This document shows, one piece after another, positions 52,601 through 61,006 of a stretch of DNA of 64,000 nt. The position numbers and the translations under genes were made by a program. Below the pieces are notes generated by a model. That model searched no databases. It worked only from the letters and a program-made list of their open reading frames with translations, and was not told the DNA's origin. Location: NCBI GenBank assembly GCA_903813345.2, contig CAIIXF020000006.1, positions 25,119,936-25,183,935 on the forward strand, read 5' to 3'. This stretch comes from Owenia fusiformis. Its lineage: Eukaryota; Annelida; Polychaeta; Sabellida; Oweniidae. How positions within the stretch are numbered: position 1 is the stretch's first letter; each line of letters opens with the position of its first letter.

Positions 52601-54436
52601 ATTGATTATTGAACTATTGATTCATATTCTATATGTGCATTGTTCCAGGAGTACAAGCCACCATTTGCCAAAGATATTCCAGTTGACCTGAGAATTGATC
52701 TTCTCAAGAATGCTGCATTCCCAGCTGGTGTACTCAGCTCTAAAGGTAACTTATTTATTACCTTGAAATCCATTGGATATTAAAACAGTAGAGACTAATG
52801 AGAATTTATAGATAAACCTTAGTATACTGTTTTCCAGTTTTTATGCCATTACCAGAAGTGGTGACATTTTGTTATAGTCACCAACTTTTTGTGGACGGTG
52901 TTTGGCGGTTGGTGTTCAGCTGTTAGTGTTCAGCATTTGACATCCGTAACAAATGGCAGGTGGTTACAATTTTTACAATTTGCACGTTAATGCCTTGTTC
53001 ATTTTTGAAACAACAGTACCAAATTCAAGAGTCAAATTCAATTCCCATATGTACAGTGCCATCTAGAAAGGAACTTTCAAATCTTGTAGGTTGAGGAATA
53101 AATTTTACAATATCTAATAATGGCTACTGTAATATAAATAAGAAGAGAAACTTACTACAAGGGCTAAATTGCCTCAATACCAAGTTATTTTAAAGGTAAC
53201 CAGAGATTTAAAAGGGCTAATTTGCTATAGAGGCCAAACTGGTCAGTTGAGCCCAGGTTGTCCACATGTAAAGACATAGGCAGTTGTTTTAGATAGATAA
53301 TTTTAGGTGTGCACACTTTAGATAAGTTAGATAATCAAGATAAGTTACAAATTACAAATGAAAGAAACATCTTACCAACAAGGAGACAAGAACAACATGC
53401 TAAGGTAATCTTTCGTTCACAGCTACGTAATAATGTAGTGTGTATTTCTAGCTGTAGCAGAGCCTCCACTTTGTATGAGCTGCTCAGTGTTGTTTGCCAT
53501 CAAAAGATGTATTGAAGCTGCCCGCAGAGACCAGAATATGAGCCCCTCTGACTATTTTGCGCTGGGTATGTGTCTGTACTATAGATTTCATTTGCACTAA
53601 ATAAATATTTTTGCGCTGTAATAAATATATCTGCACTTTGTGTATTAACACTATAAAATACATTTTAACTATAAACAAATCACTTTTGAGTAAATTATAT
53701 TTTTAATCACACTCAGACTCATTTTCAAAATCTCAAATTATTAACAGGAAGCAATGAATAAATTGCCAGAAGACTACTCATGCCTGGGTCACATTTGCTG
53801 CGATTCATCGGCCGGCGCCTGGCTGATTGAGTACTTTGTTCAAAATTGAATACGTTTCTGAACAAAATGCTCAATCGGCCGGGCGCCGTAGTGAAAATTG
53901 GAGCAAATGTGACCAAGGCATAACTTGTATGTCTACCTGGCATCTACCTGTATATATTCTAGATTCACCTGTATGTATTTAGATTCACCTGTATGTATTT
54001 AGATTCACCTGTATGTATTTAGATTCACCTGTATGTATTTTAGATTCACCTGTATGTATTTTAGATTCACCTGTATGTATTTTAGATTCACCTGTATGTA
54101 TTTAGATTCACCTACCTGTATGTATTTTAGATTCACCTGTATGTATTTTAGATTCACCTGTATGTATTTTAGATTCACCTGTGTGTATTTTAGATTCACC
54201 TGTGTGTATTTTAGATTCACCTGTATGTATTTTAGATTCACCTGTATGTATTTTAGATTCACCTGTATGTATTTAGATTCACCTACCTGTATGTATTTAG
54301 ATTCACCTGTATGTATTTAGATTCACCTGTATATATTTTAGATTCACCTGTATGTATTTTAGATGCTCCAGCCACAGTTGAGATGGTGCTCACCCAGTGT
54401 TTGCCTCAACCCACAGACTACACATATGGTCAGTAA
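28392..54436 (+). CDS. Aldehyde oxidase/xanthine dehydrogenase-family molybdo-flavoenzyme, 35 exons, complete
   Basis: Predicted molybdenum hydroxylase that oxidises aldehydes or N-heterocycles and passes electrons Moco to two 2Fe-2S to FAD. Exons 1-35 join with consistent phases to 3945 nt (1314 residues), near the family's usual 1330. Exons: 28392-28447, 28667-28812, 29407-29558, 34056-34216, 34587-34663, 35091-35170, 35452-35653, 35896-35966, 36478-36627, 37016-37118, 37462-37607, 38073-38183, 38473-38539, 39221-39321, 39700-39858, 40255-40368, 40740-40820, 41368-41425, 41939-42088, 42534-42613, 42959-43071, 43323-43427, 43710-43788, 43968-44076 or 44759-44867, 45427-45507, 45864-45973, 46387-46579, 47492-47577, 48007-48147, 48401-48531, 48776-48898, 52129-52252, 52649-52745, 53452-53565, 54363-54436. 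An in-frame TAG at 28380-28382 supports the start. The catalytic Glu is kept (VAEPP), but xanthine-pocket residues are not, so I favour an aldehyde-oxidase-like or novel activity over xanthine dehydrogenase. Confidence 0.92.
29615..31995. repeat. 446-bp-period tandem repeat, first block
   Basis: Landmark TTTAGTTGAC occurs at about 30155, 30601, 31047 and 31493 (steps of exactly 446) and again near 31921. The first steps are almost identical. Units are packed with AAGGTCAAAGGTCAAGGTCA. The left end has GGAGGCCCC..GGGGGGCCTCC inverted motifs and the right end AGAGGGCCTCCGTGAGATTG, then a TTATTATTATTC junction. Confidence 0.9.
31996..33400. repeat. 446-bp-type tandem repeat, second block
   Basis: Starts with the same TTATTCTTCC..CTTTTTCTCCTACTTCC leader as the first block (compare 29745-29780) and ends GGGGCCTCCGTAAGATTGCT plus TCTTCTAGTTATTATTAGG. 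It contains about three more diverged GGTCAAAGGTCA-rich units. The two blocks look like head-to-tail copies of one element. Confidence 0.85.
33478..34055 (+). repeat. 23-bp minisatellite ending in the exon-4 acceptor
   Basis: About two dozen units of TGTCTATGCCCCATATATTG followed by CAG. Each unit ends with a CAG acceptor-like site and begins like exon 4 (TGTCTGTGTCCCATATATTC). The last junction, TTTCAG at 34050-34055, is the real acceptor by reading frame (C119 of the Fe-S cluster follows). Confidence 0.93.
34335..34586 (+). repeat. 23-bp minisatellite ending in the exon-5 acceptor
   Basis: About eleven units of TTCTAGGTTTCTATTAAATC plus ATG/ATA, strictly 23 bp apart but more diverged than the exon-4 array. 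Several copies keep TTCTAG|GTTTCT; the final one is the true acceptor before exon 5 (GTTTCTCTCTGG). Confidence 0.88.
35091..39858 (+). CDS. Oxidase exons 6-15: linker, FAD-binding domain and CO-dehydrogenase flavoprotein C-terminal domain
   Basis: [12 protein letters not shown] continues the second Fe-S domain. [13 protein letters not shown] with FVSGNSGKG resembles the family's W-x-P-x-x-L-x-x-L and VVGNTEIG segment. [20 protein letters not shown] matches the flavin-contacting SVGGN-x-x-x-x-x-P-x-SD block. The loop after it, acidic (REDDIA) in NAD-dependent xanthine dehydrogenases, reads [13 protein letters not shown], so the NAD-binding signature is missing. The second 2Fe-2S to FAD linker contains a Cys-rich patch ([12 protein letters not shown]). 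Confidence 0.9.
36290..36465. repeat. Dispersed SINE-like repeat, one of about eight copies
   Basis: Shared segments are CACCAACTTTTTGTGGA, GTTTGGCGGTTGGTGTTCAG, GTAACAAATGGCAGGTGGTG, ACATTTTGCATGTTAATGCC and TTGT. Copies, some partial or reversed: about 27235, 27470, 36290-36465, 37690-37830, 42138-42245, 44880-44995, 52845-53005, 58430-58512. Length about 110-175 bp, no coding capacity. I saw no tRNA-like head. Confidence 0.7.
37132..37333. mobile_element. MITE with TACAGTNAAACCTG inverted ends
   Basis: Starts TACAGTCAAACCTGTCC and ends AAGTTTCACTGTA. It contains GAACACCTCTTGGACC and AGAGGTGTTTGG. It lies 14 bp after the donor of oxidase exon 10. Confidence 0.7.
39009..39195. mobile_element. 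Degenerate MITE of the GTGGAACACC family
   Basis: AGTGGAGCACCTCTGTAAG, TGGAACACCTCACAAGTGG and GTGTTCCACTTGTAGG blocks resemble the other family members, but the ends are worn. Confidence 0.5.
40255..54436 (+). CDS. Oxidase exons 16-35: molybdopterin-binding domains and catalytic site
   Basis: Starts at [11 protein letters not shown] (about residue 595), the usual entry to the Moco region. TQYHMHMET corresponds to the conserved Gln of [21 protein letters not shown] (801-811) corresponds to GGGFGGKETRS, with Tyr for Phe and Ile where xanthine enzymes have the substrate-binding Glu. CRAPGSTPA (914-922) replaces FRGFGGPQ, so the stacking Phe is lost. [14 protein letters not shown] is fully typical. 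SSKAVAEPPL places the catalytic Glu at about 1256. The protein ends [18 protein letters not shown] and TAA. Confidence 0.92.
40834..41071. mobile_element. MITE with TACAGTAAAACTTG inverted ends
   Basis: Begins TACAGTAAAACTTGTC and ends ACAAGTTTTATTGTA. It shares GGCCAAGAAAAAGTGTTCAC and ATTGAGAGGTGTT with the copy at 37132. It begins 13 bp after the donor of oxidase exon 17. Confidence 0.75.
42716..42880. mobile_element. MITE with TACAGTGAAACCTG inverted ends
   Basis: Begins TACAGTGAAACCTGTAAAG and ends AGACAGGTTTTACTAG. It contains GTGGAACACCTCTG. Confidence 0.7.
43968..44076 (+). CDS. Oxidase alternative exon 24a
   Basis: 109 nt, acceptor TTTAAG, donor GTATGT, entering phase 0 and leaving phase 1. 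It encodes [20 protein letters not shown], then [16 protein letters not shown]. It joins correctly to exon 23 (ending ..WLAKYK) and exon 25 (starting AYYCQNW). The purine-rich TTTAAG acceptor is weaker than that of 24b. Confidence 0.85.
44759..44867 (+). CDS. Oxidase alternative exon 24b
   Basis: 109 nt, acceptor AATCCAG, donor GTAGGT, with the same phases as 24a. It encodes [20 protein letters not shown], then [16 protein letters not shown]: 22 of 36 residues match 24a while silent positions differ freely. Joining 24a to 24b shifts frame and meets TAA within thirteen codons, so use should be mutually exclusive. Confidence 0.85.
46770..47260. repeat. Compound hairpin element in oxidase intron 27
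   Basis: An outer pair (GTATCTCATACTTGAGTGGG near 46951 and its reverse complement at about 47235-47254) encloses an inner hairpin at 47110-47220 (GGGAGCGGGA, ATATCTGCCCGC). To the left, a separate hairpin at 46800-46945 pairs TTGGATACAGGGAATATCCC with GGGATATTCCATGTATCCAA around a CCGAGGGACCGAAGGGACCG loop. Confidence 0.75.
49138..52057. mobile_element. Second copy of the foldback family (one arm), with a nested insertion
   Basis: Starts AGCTCACATGGTGAGCTTTT, carries a (GTCC)n run at 49178-49258, and has several subrepeats matching 9450-11130. It ends CCCAGTACCCACGGTACTAAT. The mirror arm is absent. It lies in oxidase intron 31 and ends about 75 bp before exon 32. Confidence 0.8.
50343..51555. 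mobile_element. Distinct element inserted into the foldback copy
   Basis: The flanking element sequence GAAATAATT/TTGTTACAAAAAATCGGC is interrupted here. The ends are ATCCCATCGAACGAA and TTCTGTTCGATGGGATTCG, mutually inverted for about 11 bp. It holds a (CCGTCCGTACGT)n tract at about 50380-50480 and about five 117-140 bp units with AAGGCGGCCATTTTGAAAAA and TGGCCGCCATTTTAA hairpins. Confidence 0.75.
53952..54362 (+). repeat. 20-22 bp minisatellite ending in the exon-35 acceptor
   Basis: Nineteen units of ATTCACCTGTATGTATTTTA plus G (21 bp), some with one T less or an added CTAC. Each holds a TATTTTAG acceptor-like site, and the final TATTTTAG at 54355-54362 is the real one before ATGCTCCAGCC. 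Confidence 0.93.
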
Positions 54437-54900
54437 GAGATCAGCCCCTTGCCATATTATGATTACTCAGCTAATAGATATGGCTAATGTGGAAAACTGT
54501 GTTGTCATATATACAATATATCAATCAATTTTTACACAGAGGAAAATTATTGTAAAGTGAATCATTTGAAAGGGTGTTGTGCAATGTCTAATGTGGATGA
54601 CTTTTATATATGAAGTAGCTAATGTGGAAAACAGTTGTGCAATGGCTAATTTAAAAGAAGCTAACAGAATGGTTCATTTGAAATCCTGTTCCACAGTGGT
54701 TAATGTGGAGATTTGTTATATGCACTGGCATTTGTTATATGCACTGGCAAATATGGACATTTGTTATATGCAATGGCTAATGTGGACGTATTGATTGGCT
54801 AATGTTGACATATGCATTGGCTAATATGGATATTTGATAAATGGGATGGCTAATCTTGGGATTTGTTATATGCAATTAGCTAATACGGACATCTGGTTTC
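54437..54900. repeat. Oxidase 3' flank with degenerate GGCTAATGTGGA repeats
   Basis: After the stop, about ten irregular copies of ATGGCTAATGTGGA and TTGTTATATGCA(CT)TGGC. Probably part of the 3' UTR or just beyond; no AATAAA was noted close by. Confidence 0.6.
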
Positions 54901-57900
54901 TCATATGACTAACCAAGATACAGTCATTTTTACGCTATGTGAGATATTGACATATTTCTTCCAAAAAGTCAAATTCACAACATATGTGACTTTTCTGCAA
55001 TTTATGTTATGATGCCAAAACAATGCAAAGATGAAGTTCATTTGAAGCTGTTTTTCTCATTTTTTGTCATAAAAAGGTTAAAATATGCCATAATACAGTC
55101 ATACGAAAAACCTGTGTCCGATGTTTCTCGTCTTTGACTGATAAAGAAGAATTATCAAAGCTCATCAAGAATGTATGATCTTGCGCAGGTACTCATACAA
55201 GAACCTCTATATATGCATTTGCTAATTTGGAAAAATGCAGGGATTACTCAAAGGAAAGTGCAGTAAAATATATCATCTTTATTTTTCTTTATTCAATATA
55301 TGATATTTAATAGCTTTAGAGATAAAATTAACGAGATGAACAATTTGTTAATTGACATGTTTTTTGAGATACAAAAATATAAAAATTCAATATAATCAAT
55401 ATACTGGTATTCATACTTATTTTTACTTAAAATTGCTAGCTGTCACGTGGATTAAGCAGATTACCTTATTTGACAACGATGTCACTCAGTCAATATCTTT
55501 CTTATTAACAATTATAACATTGTACAAGTTTGTGATCATAACAATGGGTTTCTCAGCAGTGGCACTGTATATGTATAGAACACAATGGAGTGAAGTTGAA
55601 AGAAATTAAAGTTGAAGCCTTGAAGGTGACGACCCTATTTTATCAAGACACATGACATCAAAAACAACAACAACAACAACAACAACTAATCAATAGGTTA
55701 ATTGGAATTCCTGGAAAACATTGATTTCATTACAAGGTTGTTCCATAGATGACCCAGGACCATGAATAATAAATGACGATGAAGTTGAGACTGGTGCTGT
55801 TCTACTGTGGCACGGCGTGTGAAAAACAACAAAATCTGATATACAGTAAAACCTTTGTACAGTGAACAGAACACCCATGGAGCCACAGAAATGTGTTCAT
55901 TGTAGGTGTAGGTGTTCACTACATAGAGGCAATTGTACACAAAGGTCAGTGTAGTATGTGCTGAGAAGGGGTGTTCACTACACACAGTTATTCACTAGAG
56001 AAAGGTGTTCATTGAGACAGGTTTAACTGTACATTCTTTGGAGTCAATGGAGTGCCTGGGAGTACTGTATTATTGAACATCACTTTTATTCCAAGGTTGA
56101 TCAACTACGATATCACCACGACCTGAGAGGAAGTCACGCAATTTCAAAAGATTCCAAAGAGTAGAAAAAACATAGATTCGGTGGATAAACAACATATGGT
56201 TTTATAAATTCTTACATCAAAATATTTTTGGTTCATTTACCTTTCAGTAATTGTTTGTGAAAATGATTGTTTTTTAGAAATATTCAAAGCGAAAAAAGAT
56301 GTCTGGAGACACACATTACACTACCACTTGAGTTTTAAGTCACTTCAAACACATATAATCCAGTGTCAGATTAAGGCACGCAAGAATAAGTCAAATAAAT
56401 ACAAAATATAAAAAATATAAATCAGTTTACAGTGCAGCAACCTCAAAATACAACAATTTTCAGGCTGTTCCAAAAGCAATAACAAAAATGCTTCAATACA
56501 TTATCTTACATATTGTACAGCCTGGATTTCCAAGTTCTTGCCTTTCAAGGCAAACCTTTTGATGGATTGATTTGACATTTGAGAATTGATTAGTTTTGGG
56601 ACATGCTGTATACATGTTCTGACCATGCCTTAATGCAGCCACTTAATTTTGGTATCTTCCACGGTAACATCTCTTGTCCAATATTGTCTGTAAGTTTGCA
56701 GTTGAACATACGTTCACTCGGTAAATTCACTGTCTTTTCATTTTCCTTCGCATCGATAAAAGTGGTACCTACCTGGTGGTGTGATCTCATTTACACTGTG
56801 CCTTGTTTCATTTCTGAATTGGGGCATTTTTGGGATTTCTGGATTTACGGGGTGTGCCAAAATCTTTTAGAGAAATTGAAACTGGATTTCCTTTATCGAA
56901 AAACAAGGAACTGTAGGAACTGTAATATGATCAAGAGAATACATTTTCCAATAAGCTATGAAAATTCATAGAAATTCGTAAATTACTAATTGGGAAATTT
57001 GACGTTTTACACGACGTTCTCTAAATGACCTCCGTCACGATCGAAGTAGAGCTGAATTCCGATCATGGAAATGGGTAATAGTGCTGAAACAAAATTCTCT
57101 CTGAATCTAAAAGAAATATTCGATGGAATTTTCAGATGTTTTTGATAATTAAATATTTCTATCAGGTGACTAAATTTCAAGAATATTCCCTCATCGCTCA
57201 GTCAGAGTTATTCTATGCTTGTCTCGTTACAATTTTTCAAACATGGAAAATAGAAAATGGGTGATGATACTAAAATAAGCCTTCTCTAAAATTGTAATTA
57301 TAAAATTGTCTGTCAGATGATTAAATTTCAAGAATATTCCTTCGGAGTTATGATCATGTTTGTCTTGTTACAATTTTCGGACACCCTGTACTTTCAATAT
57401 GATTCCTATAAAAGAAAACTAAGATTCATTCTGGTAAATAACTTACCTGTATAATGATTTATAGGGGTTGGTTGTTCAACTTTTTAAATGTTTTCTCCCT
57501 TGAGTTTTCTCGTTTCTATGAAACCTTGAAGTGCCAGTACATGGGTACTTTGTTTATTACCAAAACAAATGAGTAAACCAGCTGTGACTTCATTCTGGAT
57601 TCATACCTGATCTTTCCCTGGTGTACACTGAGGCCCATACAAATTACATTCCTGTTTAGCAGTGCTTTATTGGCACTCTAAAACTTGTGGGCCAAACCTT
57701 TATTATGATTTTACCATCATGGATTCACACATTCAGTTGAAAGAATGCAGAGCAAATTACGTGAATAGTTTCAACAGAATTGGTATCTGGCACTCTATTT
57801 TTCATTTTGAGATTCATTTTGCAATCTCATTTTAAAATAACAAGAAAAAATTAATTTAATGATAATTCATTATTTCGAGCCTAACTTCCAATCATTAGCA

Positions 57901-60478
57901 ACTTTAATTCCACACTCATCCACACGTTCCATCGATCCCTAGTGGAATGCTCATCAATTTAGATCAATTTACCCTGATGGGGTGTTTATTTGCTGATTAG
58001 AAGGTGAAAAATAGGGTCGGATTGTGTTCCTCGACCGCAACTATTTGTAAATTGTTTGTAGACAAAGAACGATTTTCACCAAGCAGCACTAACGCTGTGG
58101 GGGACGCAAGGTCCGTCAGATTCTTGGATTGTTTTCAAAATACCATCATAGGCCTACACCTGTTCCACTAGTATCTCTCCGTTATAACACATAAGCATTG
58201 CCGAGCAAGATAGAAGTACGTCAAAGAGTTTAAACAAATGTTGTTGTTTGTTGATACGTTTATACATGCAGTTTCACACGGGTTGACGGGTTCAATTAAT
58301 TTAGTAGTAATTGAAAAAACGCGACACGAGGATATTCAAACATCCTCAACGAATAAACTCTACTCCGGACACATCCGGAAATAATAATTAGTCAGAGAAA
58401 ATACGATTTTTATAACCGCCATTCAATTTATTGTTACAGTCTCCAACTTTTTGTGGGCGACGTTCGACGTCTGTAACAAATGACACTTTGCATGTTAATG
58501 CCTTGTTATTTGTTACTAAGACAATGTCCGATGGGTCTGCGTCCATTGACCTCAAATTTATGTTATTACACCGTTGTTCAGTTAAAGTCTTTCAGTAATC
58601 CCTAATAAACATCTTCAGATTTCTTGTTTTGTTTTGATTTTCAGAACATAAGAGGCTTAACTTTATCCAATCCAATAAAGATTGGGGATTGCAAAACTTA
58701 TGGAGAGAACGTATATGATATAAAGTCAAAATAAAGAACGCCTCCAGGGATGAAAGGCCGGTTTTCTCAGCTACGTTCTGGTTGTCGTAATTCAATTACT
58801 TCAATTGCATATTATGACTTACAAAATCACGAATGATAAACAGAAGGCTATCATCCATCAAACACGTCACCCACGAATAATAATCTATAAAAATAACTTA
58901 TTTGACTTAAAGTCAAATCCAAAGTCTGTCAACTCTGAATCTGTATTTTACAGGTTTATTTTATTTTTTATCAAATATCTTCATAATGTTGTTCTTTGTC
59001 AATCACATGTCCGCAATTTAGTTTTGAAGAACAGGAACAATTGGATTTACAGTAGCCTTGATTTATAGAGCACGTTGACCTTGATATACTCTAGGCTCAT
59101 ACACACCTCATACCAGGTCGGAGTTCACCACCTCGTTTTTGGCACATTGTAAACAAAAACAAACCGTAGTTTTCCAAACAATCATTAACGCAATTGAACA
59201 GAACTTCACGAGCTAGAGACATATAATTTATCTTAACACCTTTGAACATATGACATTCTTCACCGGAATGGATTGATGACGGCGAATTTAACGTGTGTGA
59301 TCTTAATGAAGAAACTACCGACATAAGGTATAAAGAGTAGTACAAGTGGAACACCTCTGTAAGTAAAAGTTAAGTCAAAGTAAAGTTAAAGTAAAAGTAA
59401 GTAAAAGTGCACCCTCTGACTTTAATGACTTTATTTTAATGAATCTCTTTAAGCCGAACGCGTCCTAGTCCCAACCACTTTTTGTGGTGCCTAGGGCGTT
59501 CCACTAAACAGATTTCGCTGCTATATATGGAAATATTTAAGGATTTAAGCCCTGGACTCAGTGCATTGTTTGCTGAGTCATACCATGAAGGTGTTGTTTC
59601 CAAATTTTTAGGAAAAGTTTAGGGCACAACGCCAGAGTGGAATGAAGCAGCTCCAATGCATTGAGTCTTGGGCTTAAACTATTTTCACACATTGCAAAAT
59701 ATTTTCTACAAAATCATTAAAAGAACACATGTTCAATGAATTTTTTGCAAGGGTCAAGTTGGCAAGTCATCAAATTCAATGTGAAAAGTCCATTTATCAC
59801 TATGACAACTGTTTTAACTAGTGACTTTGAGTGCGTTATTGATTATTTCATGCACTGCTGTCATGTGAAATACTGTGTTCGGATTGGCTGGAATCAGACA
59901 CACCTCGCCTAGCCATTTGTGAATGCTAGATATTGCGAGTATTGCAACAGGCCAATCAAACATGTGGCGATTGAGTTTTGGTTGATTCTCACAATCAGCT
60001 GTTGATGTGATAACTTCAATTTAATATGAATTTAAATGTCCATAGATACCCCAGATTAAAGATATGTTCTTGGTCTTAATTGAAATACCATGTCATTTGA
60101 AGATACAAGTTAATTATCTTCAATTTTATCGATAAAGGTACACTAGAAATCAAAATAAGTCATTCTTTAGAGATGATTATTTTGGTTGTGCGGCACCTGT
60201 GATTAATTGAGGTTGATAATCCATAAACCGTATACAAAGACGTAAGTCGTTTTAATGCATACATGAAATCATGTTCTTACTGACCGTGATTTAGCACGTA
60301 CTAAAGATAAACAAACAGACTTCACCGACCTTGCACTGACTTTTACTCTCATTGAGGAAACGTTTCTGTGCTACGTGACACACAGCCTATAAATGTGGTA
60401 GTTTGATTAACATTTTATTAAAGAATTTGAGGACAATCAAACAAAACTCAACGCTTCTGTCCTAGATGAGTCTTTGCA
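54901..60478. other. Intergenic DNA between the oxidase and lyase genes
   Basis: Holds a MITE at 55842-56032, a SINE-like copy near 58430-58512, two related stretches with AAGAATATTCC(C/T)TC at about 57180 and 57330, and an inverted pair around 59536-59690 (AAGCCCTGGACTCAGTGCAT and ATGCATTGAGTCTTGGGCTT). No splice-bounded conserved coding frame was recognised on either strand. Confidence 0.55.
55842..56032. mobile_element. MITE with TACAGTAAAACCT inverted ends
   Basis: Starts TACAGTAAAACCTTTGTAC and ends GACAGGTTTAACTGTA. It contains GTGTTCACTACA twice. Confidence 0.7.
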
Positions 60479-60541
60479 TGACGTCATTAACGCGGGTACG
60501 AGGGTACGATTTGGTCACGTGATCACGGAGCCTTATTTAAA
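60479..60541 (+). promoter_or_regulatory. Candidate promoter of the PL8-like gene
   Basis: A full CRE palindrome TGACGTCA (60479-60486), a CACGTG E-box (60516-60521) inside GTCACGTGATCAC, and a TATTTAAA box (60534-60541) follow one another. This would place a start site near 60565-60575, about 440 nt before the ATG. Placement is inference from consensus sites. Confidence 0.4.
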
Positions 60542-61006
60542 GGATTACTTTGATATCTAATCAATGTAATCATATTTCAGATGGAGCAACATTTAAGCAT
60601 GTGGAATAATTACTGGGCCGCAATCTGATATTTCAAAAACAGTTGTGTACATCAATTACTCCATTATCAAGAAATACAATAGCCTCCACTACGTGATCTA
60701 TAGTGACCTTGACACCACTAGCCTGACCTTGATCGGGAACCATAGGAACCAATTCAACGAAACACCAATGGTTGGAATAAAGTAGGAATCAATCGCCTGG
60801 AACGGATATATTTCATCAATGAAACACTTATTGCCTATGGTATTTTACGCCAAATTTTAAGTCGATAGATATGTGAGAGCATGAGCAAAATGATTAAATG
60901 ATAAATGATGTGTTTCACATTATCCTTTTGTCTTTTCATTACTTAGCTTATATGTTCGTTATCTCGACACCAGATCTTTGAATTGTTTCAAAATAACGGC
61001 TTTGCA

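Noticed and set aside
54005-54320. Opposed frames of YIQVNLK and MYFRFTC repeats
   Set aside because: Minisatellite translation on both strands. The relevant coding point is only the acceptor at 54362.
60983-61006. Upstream TTG start for the lyase frame
   Set aside because: Animals start at ATG; 61007 is the first in-frame ATG and is directly followed by the hydrophobic anchor.
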